Counted from the stretch's first letter, positions 36,423 through 45,344 are shown. The stretch: 64,000 bases of DNA from Avibacterium volantium_A (GCF_049366555.1 NZ_JBMMGT010000007.1:38490-102489), one strand, 5' to 3'. Numbers and translations are program-made. The notes: generated by a model from the letters alone, not told the origin.

Positions 36423-38351
36423 TTACGATTTTCTCACCGCACTTTTCTTTCTCAGTGCTTTTGCTTTTTGAGTTGTTGCCTGCTGCCGTGATAATGCACT
36501 AAGCTGTCGTAACGCATCAAAATTGGTATAACTGAGCATTTCAGGCAGGGATTGCACCAATTCGTGCATAAATTGATGATAACTCAGCGCTTTTTGGCTA
36601 ATACTGTTGAGCTGTGCTTCCCAGTGGGCGGTCATATCTGGTAGCGTGGCAATGTCAGGCAGGGCTTGAATTAAAATTCGTCCTGTTTCGGTGCTGTGAA
36701 TATGACGCCCTTTTTTATAAACAAAACCACGCTTAAATAGCAGTTCAATAATGCTGGCGCGCGTGGCTTCTGTGCCTAAACCATCGGTTTCGCGTAGGAT
36801 TTTTTTCAACGCTTTATCTTGTACGAAACGCGCAATCCCAGTCATTGCGGAAAGCAGCGTTGCATCTGAAAAGGGCTTTGGTGGTTGCGTTTTTTTACTC
36901 AGAATTTCGCCTTTTTCACAGAATAATTCTTGCTCTTTTTCCACTTCAGGCAGCAAAGGTTCAGCATTATTTTGCTCATCATTTTCTTTGCCCCACAGTT
37001 CTTTCCAGCCTGCCACTTGTAAATTGCTGGCTGCTGCGGCAAATTTTCCTCCCGCAATATTTAAGGTGATTTTACAGCGGCGGTATTCCGCATCTGCGCA
37101 GAATTGGGCGAGATATTGGCGCGCGATAAGATGATAGATATTACGTTCCATTTGCGTCAGATTGACAGGGCGATTTTTTGCCGTTGGAATAATTGCGTGG
37201 TGTGCTTCCACCTTTTTATCATTCCAGCAACGGTTTCGCTGTTCAGGATTGATAATAGTCGGTAACGGCTGATAATCGGGCGCGTGAATGGAAATAGCAT
37301 TCATCACCTTATGGCGTTCAGCGAAATGTTCTTCAGGCAAATAACGGCAATCGGAACGCGGATAAGTAATCAAGCGGTGCGTTTCATATAAGCGCTGGCA
37401 AGTATCTAGCACTTCTTGCGCTGAAAGCCCGTAGCGTTTTGCCGCATCAATTTGCAAGGCGGAAAGGGAATAAGGCAAGGGGGCGGCTTCTTTTTCGCGT
37501 TTGTCTTGATAATCCGTTACCGTTGCAGGCTGGCCAGTAATACGCTTCACCACATTTTCCGCTAAGGCGCGGGAAAGCACACGGCCGTCTTCATCTTGAT
37601 AATCTTCGCAGGCTTTACTTGGCTGCCAAAGAGCGGTGAATTTTTGTGGCGTTTTTTCCAGTGTTTGCACAAAAGCCTGCACTTCAAAATAATCTTTCGG
37701 TTGGAAGTTTTCAATTTCTAGATCACGGCGAACGATTAAGCCTAGCACAGGCGTTTGCACGCGTCCTACCGAAAGCACACCACGATAGCCTACGTTCTGT
37801 CCACGCTTAGTGTAAGAACGCGTCATATTGATGCCATACAGCCAATCCGCTCTGGCGCGCGCAAGCGCTGAGGTGGCAAGGGGGATAAAGTTTTGATTCG
37901 ATTGTAATTTTTTTACCGCTTTTTGCACCGCACTTGGGTTTAAATCGCTAATTAAGCAGCGTTGAATTTGTGCTTTTTTCTCAGCAGAAAGATTGGCGTA
38001 GCTAAACACTTCGTCCACCAACAATTGCCCTTCACGATCTGGGTCGCCGGCATTGATAAGTAGATCTGCTTGATGAATCAGTTTTATTACCGTATCTAGC
38101 TGTTTTTTCACTGATTTTTTTGGGATAAGCAGCCATTTTTGCGGCACGATAGGCAAATCTTCCACACGCCAAGTTTTGAATTTGGGATCGTAAGCTTCGG
38201 GTTCAGCTTGCTCTAACAGATGACCGACGCACCAAGTAACACAGTCATTTTCACCACAGCGAATAAAACCATCACCGCGCTGATGAGGTTTGGGCAATAC
38301 ATCAGCAATGGCGCGGGCAAGGCTAGGTTTCTCGGCTATAAATAATCGCAT
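36423..38351 (-). CDS. topB: DNA topoisomerase III
   Basis: Type IA topoisomerase for decatenation and recombination intermediates. The TOPRIM domain starts MRLFIAEKPSLARAIADVLP and contains DPDREGQLLVDE. The active-site tyrosine lies in LITYPRSDCRYLP. 643 residues from 38351, where family members start; ATG at 38363 is an alternative. The C-terminus is basic. Stands alone, divergent from ybaB. Confidence 0.94.
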   Translation of the reverse strand: MRLFIAEKPSLARAIADVLPKPHQRGDGFIRCGENDCVTWCVGHLLEQAEPEAYDPKFKTWRVEDLPIVPQKWLLIPKKSVKKQLDTVIKLIHQADLLINAGDPDREGQLLVDEVFSYANLSAEKKAQIQRCLISDLNPSAVQKAVKKLQSNQNFIPLATSALARARADWLYGINMTRSYTKRGQNVGYRGVLSVGRVQTPVLGLIVRRDLEIENFQPKDYFEVQAFVQTLEKTPQKFTALWQPSKACEDYQDEDGRVLSRALAENVVKRITGQPATVTDYQDKREKEAAPLPYSLSALQIDAAKRYGLSAQEVLDTCQRLYETHRLITYPRSDCRYLPEEHFAERHKVMNAISIHAPDYQPLPTIINPEQRNRCWNDKKVEAHHAIIPTAKNRPVNLTQMERNIYHLIARQYLAQFCADAEYRRCKITLNIAGGKFAAAASNLQVAGWKELWGKENDEQNNAEPLLPEVEKEQELFCEKGEILSKKTQPPKPFSDATLLSAMTGIARFVQDKALKKILRETDGLGTEATRASIIELLFKRGFVYKKGRHIHSTETGRILIQALPDIATLPDMTAHWEAQLNSISQKALSYHQFMHELVQSLPEMLSYTNFDALRQLSALSRQQATTQKAKALRKKSAVRKS

Positions 38352-38469
38352 AGGGGACAACATCAATCATCTAAAACAAAGTTCGGCATTCTAACACAGA
38401 TTTGATTATTCCCAATTTATTAATTTTTCGTTAGAATGTCGCCACTTATTAACATTGAGGATAAAAATT

Positions 38470-38799
38470 ATGTTTGGAAAAGGTGGCTTAGGCAACTTGA
38501 TGAAACAAGCTCAACAAATGCAAGATCGTATGCAAAAAATGCAAGAAGAAATTGCACAGTTGGAAGTAACAGGCGAATCAGGCGCAGGATTGGTAAAAAT
38601 TACGGTGAATGGTGCGCATAATTGTCGTCGCATTGAAATCGATCCTTCGCTAATGGAAGACGATAAAGAAATGCTCGAAGATCTTATCGCAGCGGCGTTC
38701 AATGATGCGGTTCGTCGTGCAGAAGAATTGCAAAAAGAAAAAATGGCATCTGTTACCGCAGGAATGTCATTACCCCCTGGCTTTAAAATGCCATTCTAA
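38470..38799 (+). CDS. ybaB: Nucleoid-associated protein YbaB/EbfC
   Basis: 109-residue DNA-binding protein of the YbaB/EbfC family. It begins MFGKGGLGNLMKQAQQMQDR and has the family core GLVKITVNGAHNCRRIEIDPSL and the C-terminal MSLPPGFKMPF. GAGGATAAAA precedes the ATG. Lies directly before recR, the usual dnaX-ybaB-recR neighbourhood, though dnaX is 17 kb away here. Confidence 0.95.
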   Translation: MFGKGGLGNLMKQAQQMQDRMQKMQEEIAQLEVTGESGAGLVKITVNGAHNCRRIEIDPSLMEDDKEMLEDLIAAAFNDAVRRAEELQKEKMASVTAGMSLPPGFKMPF

Positions 38800-38816
38800 A
38801 TTTTCCCTAATTTTGC

Positions 38817-38861
38817 ACCGCACTTCGTTTCTTATTAAAAATCAAAGTGCGGTGTGTTTTT
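38817..38861 (+). repeat. Inverted uptake-signal pair between ybaB and recR
   Basis: ACCGCACTT and AAGTGCGGT face each other across about 17 bases, followed by TGTGTTTTTT. It could act as a weak terminator or attenuator between ybaB and recR as well as an uptake site. Confidence 0.6.
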
Positions 38862-38882
38862 TGTTTATTTTTAGGCAAAACA

Positions 38883-39488
38883 ATGCAAACAAGCCCATTA
38901 TTAGAAAATCTTATTGACGCATTACGTTGTTTACCTGGTGTCGGTCCGAAATCTGCACAACGAATGGCGTATCATTTATTGCAACGAGATCGCAGTGGTG
39001 GAATGGATCTCGCCCGTGCATTAACTGCCGCAATGTCGCAAATTGGCCATTGCGAACAGTGCCGAACCTTTACTGAAGAAGAAGTTTGCACCATTTGCAA
39101 TAATCCACGCCGTCAAAACACAGGCTTGCTTTGTGTGGTAGAGCAGCCTTCCGACATTCAAGCCATTGAACAAACAGGACAATTTTCAGGACGTTATTTT
39201 GTCTTAATGGGACATCTTTCCCCGTTAGACGGCATTGGGCCAAGAGAAATCGGCTTAGATTTACTTAACAGGCGCCTACAAAATGAAGCCTTTCGTGAAG
39301 TGATCCTTGCCACCAACCCAACGGTGGAAGGCGAAGCTACCGCCAATTACATCGCGGAACTTTGTATGCAACAAAATATCAAAGTAACCCGCATTGCGCA
39401 CGGAATTCCTGTCGGCGGTGAACTAGAAACTGTGGATAGCAACACCCTCGGCCATTCTTTCTCAGGGCGGAGAGAGATTCAGTATTAA
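38883..39488 (+). CDS. recR: Recombination mediator RecR
   Basis: RecFOR pathway protein that helps load RecA on gapped DNA. 201 residues from 38883 (MQTSPLLENLIDAL). It has the helix-hairpin-helix LPGVGPKSAQRMAYHLL, the zinc cluster C-x2-C-x(10)-C-x2-C (CEQCRTF, CTICNN) and a TOPRIM domain. The open frame upstream of 38883 runs over an uptake signal and is rejected. Last chromosomal gene before the island. Confidence 0.95.
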   Translation: MQTSPLLENLIDALRCLPGVGPKSAQRMAYHLLQRDRSGGMDLARALTAAMSQIGHCEQCRTFTEEEVCTICNNPRRQNTGLLCVVEQPSDIQAIEQTGQFSGRYFVLMGHLSPLDGIGPREIGLDLLNRRLQNEAFREVILATNPTVEGEATANYIAELCMQQNIKVTRIAHGIPVGGELETVDSNTLGHSFSGRREIQY

Positions 39489-39529
39489 ATATTGGAAAAT
39501 TCAATGCGGGGATAATAAAGAAAAGAATG

Positions 39530-39543
39530 GACTAGCTGAACTC
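39530..39543. other. Candidate distal attachment site
   Basis: GACTAGCTGAACTC matches 13 of 14 bases of the T-arm/acceptor part of tRNA-Val at 47509-47522. It is the expected leftover of the original tRNA 3' end at the far edge of the island. The match is short, so this is suggestive rather than proven. Confidence 0.55.
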
Positions 39544-39600
39544 TAATTAAAAATCTAATACATTAATTTTAAAAGATTTTTATTTTAAATATGTCTATAA

Positions 39601-39667
39601 AGGGTACTAAAAGGGTACTAAAAAACAAAATCAACATAACCCACAATAAACCAAAATAAACGATTAA
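39601..39667. repeat. Left copy of an island-end direct repeat
   Basis: GGGTACTAAAA occurs twice in tandem, followed by CAAAATCAAC and later ATAAACGATTAAA. A similar stretch in the same orientation lies at 47360-47428. These look like integrase or excisionase arm-binding sites. The rest of 39489-39804 holds the attachment site and a terminator, and no gene. Confidence 0.6.
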
Positions 39668-39771
39668 AGCCAGTGTTTCCACGGTTTCCCATTTATTCCC
39701 GCATAATTCCGCCAAATTCCTGATAAAAAACGCTGAAAGGCGGGAAAAATGGGGATTTGTTGAAAAAATGA

Positions 39772-39794
39772 AATAGCCCCGTTTTGGGGCTATT
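39772..39794 (-). terminator. Terminator after the capsid gene
   Basis: AATAGCCCC-AAAAC-GGGGCTATT on the minus strand, nine pairs, followed by TCATTTTTTC; 11 bp past the capsid stop. Confidence 0.8.
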
Positions 39795-39804
39795 GTGGCT
39801 GATT

Positions 39805-40740
39805 TTATTTGCTTAGGCAATCTTTAATAAGATAGCCGGCGGATTTTCCTAAGATATACGGCTTATAAATGTCCGTACATCTAATAACTTGAACTTTGCC
39901 CCCGTTTTCTTGATAGGTATCAACAAATAGCCCATCTTTGCGGCGTAACGTATAAGCAAAAGAAGGGGCGTAGATATGTCTATTTTCTTCTTCTGCACGT
40001 GGAACATAAGCGAGGATAATGCAATCCGTCCAGATTTTTTGTAATTGCTCTGATACTTCTTGCGTTGCCTCACCAATAACTACTTGATCAACCTCAATGA
40101 GTTCCGCAAAGACTTGCGGCGTTAATAGCCCCGTTCTGGTGTATTTGATACGATCTAATAGCCCAGCATTTTCTTTCAAATGCGCCCACACATCACCCGC
40201 AATAACGCACACATTCGGCAATTTTCCAATGTCGCCCGCAATTTTTGCTTTTGCGTCATCAATAATTTTTAAAATATCCGTACTAGTGTCATTAAGTTGT
40301 TTTTTCGCTGTTTTTAAGCTCAAAACGTGATCGCTATCATAATTGTCCGCATTTTGTGCTAGGGTGGCAACTTCAATTTCACGACCCAGCCCGATAACAT
40401 CTTGCGTTACGTTTAAAGCATATTGTTTGAGATTATAAGACGCTTCATATTCTTCACGGTAATCCATAGGATATTCAATATCGTGTTCATCTAGTGTGAC
40501 GATAATTGATTTTGCATATTCTGGCGTAAGGCGATTTGAAACCCCGTGAATTTCGCGGATTGTTGAAGTCAATCTAAAGGCTTGTCGCCCAAAAACAGGA
40601 ACCGCCCCGCCCTCGTTTGGAATTTCTGCAATAGGGAATAAAACTTCACTTACAAAATTCGCGTTAAAATAGCCCTGTGCTAGTTTTGTTAAAACGGGGT
40701 CAGTAACCCTTAATGTTCTTAATGTGTTTTGCGTACTCAT
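39805..40740 (-). CDS. Phage major capsid protein
   Basis: 311-residue capsid protein of a type found in many siphoviruses and Mu-like prophages. Characteristic are the N-terminal LRVTDPVLTKLAQGYFNANF and VSEVLFPIAEIPNEGG, EHDIEYPMDYREEYEA and the late IKYTRTGLLTPQVFAEL, features I recall from HK97-fold shell proteins. The start overlaps the stop of the preceding scaffold gene (TAATG), so the two are coupled. It is the last gene of the island; nothing for portal or packaging follows. Confidence 0.8.
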   Translation of the reverse strand: MSTQNTLRTLRVTDPVLTKLAQGYFNANFVSEVLFPIAEIPNEGGAVPVFGRQAFRLTSTIREIHGVSNRLTPEYAKSIIVTLDEHDIEYPMDYREEYEASYNLKQYALNVTQDVIGLGREIEVATLAQNADNYDSDHVLSLKTAKKQLNDTSTDILKIIDDAKAKIAGDIGKLPNVCVIAGDVWAHLKENAGLLDRIKYTRTGLLTPQVFAELIEVDQVVIGEATQEVSEQLQKIWTDCIILAYVPRAEEENRHIYAPSFAYTLRRKDGLFVDTYQENGGKVQVIRCTDIYKPYILGKSAGYLIKDCLSK

Positions 40741-41201
40741 TAATATACTCCTCTTAGTCCTTTGGTAATTGCTAAAAATGCTTGCTTATATGAAACTTTA
40801 TGCCGTTTCATATAAAACATAATATCTCTGTCTAATGCCTCCCCCTCTGCTTTATGTCTTTCTTCTGCGGTTTGTTCTAATAGCTCTCGCGTTCTTTCCC
40901 GTTCTGTTTGCATTGATAAATTAATGATCGTTCCTCTGCTTTTTAACAGGGCTTTTATCTTGCTTGCTAAACCTGCTTCCCCCTCTTTAAGGGTAACAAT
41001 GCCGCTTTCATCAAATGTATCCGTAAGGGAGATAATTTCTCTTGCAAGCTCCCTTTGTCCGGGCAAGATATGAAGATTTTTAATAAGTTCCTCGATAAAA
41101 TCTTCATTTCTTTCTTTTTGAAGTTGCTTTCTAAGCGCCTCATTATCTTTTTCTAGCTGCTTATTTTTTTCAGATAATACCGCTAATTTATCGTCTTTCA
41201 T
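40740..41201 (-). CDS. Candidate capsid scaffold (coiled coil)
   Basis: 153 residues, highly charged. A coiled-coil N-terminus (about residues 5-35, KNKQLEKDNEALRKQLQKER) is followed by helical Glu/Arg-rich sequence. Placed between the head protease and the capsid gene, which is where scaffold proteins sit in tailed-phage head modules. In Mu-like phages the protease and scaffold are one fused gene; here they are separate. The function is from position and composition, not from a sequence match. Confidence 0.6.
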   Translation of the reverse strand: MKDDKLAVLSEKNKQLEKDNEALRKQLQKERNEDFIEELIKNLHILPGQRELAREIISLTDTFDESGIVTLKEGEAGLASKIKALLKSRGTIINLSMQTERERTRELLEQTAEERHKAEGEALDRDIMFYMKRHKVSYKQAFLAITKGLRGVY

Positions 41202-41212
41202 TATTCCCCCCG

Positions 41213-41746
41213 TTATTTATGGATTAAATTAAATGCTTGTTTATAGGTGATATTTGCAACAGATTGTAAAAATTCTGCTTTGTCTGTTGCGTCTTGTGGA
41301 TTATCTAAAATCTTGATATTAATTTCGTCGTTGAGATTAATCACGCTCACGCGTGGATCTAACATTTCTTTTATGGCTGGTTCGTCTTTGCCTTTCAATA
41401 AAAAGCCAATATGCTTTAAATATGCGCCAATGCCTTTTATTGGGTTCTGCTCATTCTCTTTTCTGAAAAATGCGCAAGAAATCCCACTAATCTCGCCGTT
41501 TTTTATTTTGCCAAGTAAATCGTCATTAATTTCAATTTCTGCAAAAAGTCGGTTATTAATATTGTATAGCTTCGATACTTCCCCTAGTTTTGGTTCATCA
41601 TTATCCGGGTGTCCAATCACGGCATTCGCAGAACGTAAATCTTTATCATAAAACTGTGCAATAGATTTTATTTCGTCTTCTCTAACTTGTGTTGTTCCGC
41701 TCTTAAATAATCCGCCTCGCAATACCTCAAAAATAGCCTTTTTCAT
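41213..41746 (-). CDS. Mu gpI-like head maturation protease
   Basis: 177 residues from the ATG at 41746 (AAGGGG ribosome site). The pattern AVIGHPDNDEPKLGEVSKLY, INNRLFAEIEINDDL, GEISGISCAFF and LKHIGFLLKGKDEPAIKEM fits the Mu gpI-like head proteases. The GHP histidine and GIS serine are plausible catalytic residues. The C-terminus YKQAFNLIHK resembles that of the scaffold gene (YKQAFLAITK), which suggests the two share a processing or interaction tail. Confidence 0.65.
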   Translation of the reverse strand: MKKAIFEVLRGGLFKSGTTQVREDEIKSIAQFYDKDLRSANAVIGHPDNDEPKLGEVSKLYNINNRLFAEIEINDDLLGKIKNGEISGISCAFFRKENEQNPIKGIGAYLKHIGFLLKGKDEPAIKEMLDPRVSVINLNDEINIKILDNPQDATDKAEFLQSVANITYKQAFNLIHK

Positions 41747-41879
41747 TTTTTGCCCCTTTGTCTGATTTTTATCAGATATTTTATAGAGGTTAGTTGTGTG
41801 GTTTAGTCTGTGGATTAATAAACAAGTGCAAAAACAAAAAGCCAACATTAAAAATTTCCCCCTAGGGTTGTAAAAAGAC

Positions 41880-41994
41880 GGGGACAGGGGGGACACAGGG
41901 GATACAAAAATGAAATGCTTTATTTTTCATTATGTTACGTTCATTTTTGTGTCCCCAAACAGGGCAAAAATTGGGGACACAATAGGGGGACACG
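41880..41994. repeat. Twin cluster 1 of the GGGGACACA motif
   Basis: Three direct copies (GGGGACAGG, GGGGACACA, GGGGATACA) are followed by an AT-rich spacer, an inverted TTGTGTCCCC at 41947-41956 and two more direct copies (TTGGGGACACAA, GGGGGACACG). GGGGATACAAAAATGAA and its inverted partner TTCATTTTTGTGTCCCC pair almost completely. It lies between the primase and the head genes. Confidence 0.7.
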
Positions 41995-41995
41995 C

Positions 41996-42026
41996 AAGAA
42001 AAAAGCCCGTTTTTGGCGGGCTTTGT
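41996..42026 (-). terminator. Terminator after the primase gene
   Basis: AAAGCCCG-CCAAAAA-CGGGCTTTTTT on the minus strand, 15 bp past the primase stop. It separates the replication genes from the head genes. Confidence 0.8.
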
Positions 42027-42040
42027 CTGTTTTTTATGCG

Positions 42041-44194
42041 TTAATCCTCTTCTTCTAGCAAATAAACGAGGTAAGAACGCGGGCGATTTTGGTCGATATT
42101 CTTCGGCACGCGCACAACATAGGGCTTTGCTTTTTCTGCACCGGGTTTTAGCATTCCTTTATTAATTAACACGTCGCACGCCATTTTTAGCGGGTAGCCG
42201 TCAATAGCTTCTTTAAAGGCTTGGGGGTAAATATAGAAATGTTCTTTATTACCGTTTAACTGCGAACTAAGCACGCGATAACCTGCCGTATCTCTAATGG
42301 TAATATCGCCACGGCTTGGCACTTCAATAAAACGGCTATCCCGATTAGCTAAAAGCCAATCTATCACCCCTTCGGAGATTTTCCGATCTTCTCGGTTTTC
42401 AATGCCAAATTCTGCGAGCCAGTCATTAAAACACTTTATTAATGCTTCGCTATTGCTATGCTCGCTCCAGCCCGTTAAATGGCGGGAGAGCTGCAACGCC
42501 GTTTCTAAAATAGCAAATCGCCCTGCCACGCGTTGCACTTGCGCACTTGCGTTTTCGGGTAAACGCTTCTGCCATTGTTCGGCATAGGCTTTATAAGTGG
42601 TTTTCACGCGCTCACTTTGCTCAACAAGATATTCAAGCCACGCGCGCCCAATCACGCCATAATGCGAAAGCGTGGCTTCGTTTAAGTGGTCGGCGTGGGC
42701 TTTGCTGTTGGGAAAGCCTGAAAGGTTGCAAGGTTCGCTAATTGGCACATTTAAAAGGCGCACGAGTTGCCCCGCATTAATGTCCACGCCTTTTAATTGT
42801 AGATAGGTTTCTAAATCCTTTTCGCCCGCAGAAAGTGCGGTGATTTTCCAGCGCGTAAATTCACGGTTTCCCCCTTCTTTCATTCCTTGCAAGCGTCCAC
42901 TTCCGTTAAATAGGGAATAGGCAATATTTGCCACGTCATTAAAATTTTTTGCTTGCCCGAGTTCGTCAAGGGTCATAAAGCCGTCATTGCGTGCGGCAGC
43001 TTCGTTATTCATTGCGTGCGGCGTGCTGTTCCAGTTCAATGAAATTTTCTCACGGTTGCCATAAACGCTATTGGCAAGGTTTAATGTGGTGCTTTTCCCT
43101 TTGGTAGAATGATTATGCAAATGCACGCCAAAAGGTTCAGCGTTTAATAGCGATAATAGCGGGCTTGCCAATGCTGTGGCAATGCCTAACATCATTGAGG
43201 CGTTTCCCTCAATATGGCGCGCGATTTCCTGCCGCCAGCTCTCAAGCGTCCCTTTTGTGGTGTAGCCCTCTTTGCTGCCGCTTTTTTCAGTGAAAATCAC
43301 GGGCTTTTCAGGCTCGCCGATAATCTCGCCATTCGGCAATAAATACGCGCCACCATTCCAGCCCGTTTTATTGGTGATAATCCATTCGGGCTTGTTTTCG
43401 CCCTGAATATGGAAATAATCCACCAAGTTTTTTAGTTGCTCACTGGTGGACATTCGCAAACCGTTCGCCTTGAATTTATCCCACGCTTGCGCTTTGCCAA
43501 AGTCTGCCGTTGGCATTGCTTCCGTGATAGTTTTATGATTAAAAGCGTGCTGCCATTGGAAAATATAATAAAATTGTCCCGTGTTGCTAATGCCTCGCCC
43601 TACAATTTGCAAATCATCACAAAGCCACGTGGCCCGCTCGCTGATAATATCGCCGTCGCGGTCTAATTTCGGCACAACATAATAAAGTCCGTTTAATTTT
43701 CCCGTGCGGTATTCAATAAACGGGGCGGATTTATCTTCATTCCGCTCTTGGCTCAATTCCGCCACCTGTTGCGCTTGTTTTTTGACTTCCTCATTGTTGC
43801 GCAATTCAGCAATATAAGCACTTGAGTTCTCCAATCTTTGCCCAATGCTATCAATTATTTGTACTATCTCGGCTTTGGTATGCTTGGCTAAATTAAGTTG
43901 GATTTCGGCAATTTGTTCTTTACTCAATTCGCCGCACTTTACAACACAAATAACCTTTTGATTTTCAGGCGCAAGGCGTAAACGGCTGATTTCTTCAAGC
44001 TGATCACTGCCTAAAATCACAGGTTTTTGCTGGCGGTTGCCGTGAATGGCTTCATTAAGTAGAAGCCAGCCTTGCCCGTTGCCGTCTTTTCCCCACAGAT
44101 TCCACGCTTCACTTCCCGCTAAAATAAGCATTTCATCAAGTGGGGCGTTGGGTTGATCTTTCAAAAACGGGGCATTTTTTAATTTAGTTTTCAT
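42041..44194 (-). CDS. DUF927-family phage primase/helicase
   Basis: 717 residues. The central and C-terminal part matches the DUF927 family of phage and satellite helicase-primases. It has a Walker A-like HNHSTKGKSTTLNLANSVYG, and Walker B/sensor segments MTLDELGQAKN and ITALSAGEKDL. The N-terminal 150 residues include a coiled-coil stretch and show no zinc finger. Its start overlaps the preceding 60-residue gene by 11 bp. Probably replicates the excised island. Confidence 0.75.
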   Translation of the reverse strand: MKTKLKNAPFLKDQPNAPLDEMLILAGSEAWNLWGKDGNGQGWLLLNEAIHGNRQQKPVILGSDQLEEISRLRLAPENQKVICVVKCGELSKEQIAEIQLNLAKHTKAEIVQIIDSIGQRLENSSAYIAELRNNEEVKKQAQQVAELSQERNEDKSAPFIEYRTGKLNGLYYVVPKLDRDGDIISERATWLCDDLQIVGRGISNTGQFYYIFQWQHAFNHKTITEAMPTADFGKAQAWDKFKANGLRMSTSEQLKNLVDYFHIQGENKPEWIITNKTGWNGGAYLLPNGEIIGEPEKPVIFTEKSGSKEGYTTKGTLESWRQEIARHIEGNASMMLGIATALASPLLSLLNAEPFGVHLHNHSTKGKSTTLNLANSVYGNREKISLNWNSTPHAMNNEAAARNDGFMTLDELGQAKNFNDVANIAYSLFNGSGRLQGMKEGGNREFTRWKITALSAGEKDLETYLQLKGVDINAGQLVRLLNVPISEPCNLSGFPNSKAHADHLNEATLSHYGVIGRAWLEYLVEQSERVKTTYKAYAEQWQKRLPENASAQVQRVAGRFAILETALQLSRHLTGWSEHSNSEALIKCFNDWLAEFGIENREDRKISEGVIDWLLANRDSRFIEVPSRGDITIRDTAGYRVLSSQLNGNKEHFYIYPQAFKEAIDGYPLKMACDVLINKGMLKPGAEKAKPYVVRVPKNIDQNRPRSYLVYLLEEED

Positions 44195-44366
44195 TTTGCC
44201 CCCTTAACTGTGTTTCAATAAAATTCATTTTATCAATGCCAGCACTGCTAATATCAATGAAACACCTTAATAGCAATTTTACACGGTTGATCTCTGCAAA
44301 AATTTCTTTTTCATTGAGTTTTTTGCCACCTTCAATGAGTTTAAAACTGGGGGTTGTATTAAGCAT
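44184..44366 (-). CDS. Small island protein, unknown function
   Basis: 60 residues (MLNTTPSFKLIEGGKKLNEKEIF...). It overlaps the Ash-like gene by 8 bp and the primase by 11 bp, and GGGGG lies upstream of its ATG. Predicted mostly helical and charged. No family recognised; the tight overlaps argue that it is expressed. Confidence 0.55.
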   Translation of the reverse strand: MLNTTPSFKLIEGGKKLNEKEIFAEINRVKLLLRCFIDISSAGIDKMNFIETQLRGQNEN

Positions 44367-44937
44367 AGCGCACCCCCTTAATTCTTGCGATAAATACCGC
44401 ACTTTCACGGGGTAAATTTAAAAATTGGCGGGCTGCCGCTTCGCTTTGGGCATAAGTTGAAATGTGTAGGCGTGTGCCTAGCAATAAGAATTTATAGATC
44501 ATTGCTGTAACTCCACTGAATAAATGTTGAAAAGTTACCGCTAAAGTTGTCAGGCTTGGGCGGTAACGTGTTACGGGCTGACAAACTGCGATCAGTGGAA
44601 CACAGCAAAGGGCGAAACCTTTCCCATAACACGCCACCATAGATAGACGCTCTCGGCTTTCGTGAAGCGCTGGGCGTTCTTGGGGTGTGTTGGTACTACG
44701 CATAAAAAAACACGCATTAAGCGGCGTGTATTCATACGCCACTGATATATCGTTCGAGTTGTCAGGCTCGGCACTTTTTGAAAGTGCGGTGATAAAATAC
44801 GACAAATTTCCCGCACCTGTCAATCTTTTTTTGTTAGAATGTGATTTAGTCATTGTTTCGCTCGGTATTGTTAAATAATGGCTAGGGGCTTTTCCTTGTT
44901 GGTCGCTTGGAAAAGCTCCGCTTGTTTTTCCGTTCAT
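44359..44937 (-). CDS. Ash/Icd-like satellite protein
   Basis: 192 residues. The C-terminal part (SGVTAMIYKFLLLGTRLHISTYAQ, SEAAARQFLNL) and the middle MVACYGKGFALCCVPL resemble the P4 Ash and host-division-inhibitor Icd-like proteins of enterobacterial satellites. The ATG overlaps the stop of the preceding HTH gene (ATGA). An internal ATG at 44853 (MTKSHSNK) is an alternative start. Role unproven; relatives affect host division or prophage derepression. Confidence 0.55.
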   Translation of the reverse strand: MNGKTSGAFPSDQQGKAPSHYLTIPSETMTKSHSNKKRLTGAGNLSYFITALSKSAEPDNSNDISVAYEYTPLNACFFMRSTNTPQERPALHESRERLSMVACYGKGFALCCVPLIAVCQPVTRYRPSLTTLAVTFQHLFSGVTAMIYKFLLLGTRLHISTYAQSEAAARQFLNLPRESAVFIARIKGVRYA

Positions 44938-45125
44938 TGGTTCGCACTCGCTAAATAGCGTTGCACCTCTTGGGCACTGAAAAGCGTGCTGTTGCCGAAC
45001 TTGGTCTTTTTAATTTTGCCTTGTCGGGCTAGGCGGTCTAATTTTCCGCGCGATACGCCAAAAAGTTCTGCCATTTCCTTTACGGTGTAATGCTTGCAAA
45101 GGTCTGTTGCTTGTGTGTCATTCAT
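44934..45125 (-). CDS. Excisionase/AlpA-like HTH protein
   Basis: 63-residue protein with a MerR-like helix-turn-helix (TVKEMAELFGVSRGKLDRLARQG, then IKKTKFGNSTLFSAQEVQRYL). This fold is common to excisionases and AlpA-type activators that control satellite integrases. First gene of the early operon; it overlaps the Ash-like gene by 4 bp. GGAGAAAGG precedes the ATG. An iteron array and two inverted repeats lie in its promoter region. Confidence 0.7.
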   Translation of the reverse strand: MNDTQATDLCKHYTVKEMAELFGVSRGKLDRLARQGKIKKTKFGNSTLFSAQEVQRYLASANQ

Positions 45126-45268
45126 TGCCTTTCTCCTTGAATGTGAGTTGAATATTTCGCCCGTTCATCATAACCGCAGAAAATCGTTCATTTAAGTCAA
45201 AAATGATTTATTTTGGGTTATTTTGCTCGGGCTTTTATAGGCTATAAAACTCTTGGAATGGCGTCAAT

Positions 45269-45326
45269 ATGCTCATAAAGAGCATAATTTCAGTAAAATG
45301 TGACAGATTTTATTGATTTTTGTCAC
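45269..45326. promoter_or_regulatory. Inverted repeats upstream of the early island operon
   Basis: ATGCTC-ATAAA-GAGCAT at 45269-45285 and GTGACA-N15-TGTCAC at 45300-45326 are perfect inverted repeats in the gap before the HTH gene. Candidate operators. Confidence 0.45.
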
Positions 45327-45344
45327 GTTTTTAAAATTTAAATT

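Noticed and set aside
39805..41746. Gene transfer agent instead of a satellite
   Set aside because: Presence of an integrase, attachment repeats and a dedicated primase, and absence of other GTA genes, favour an integrative element.
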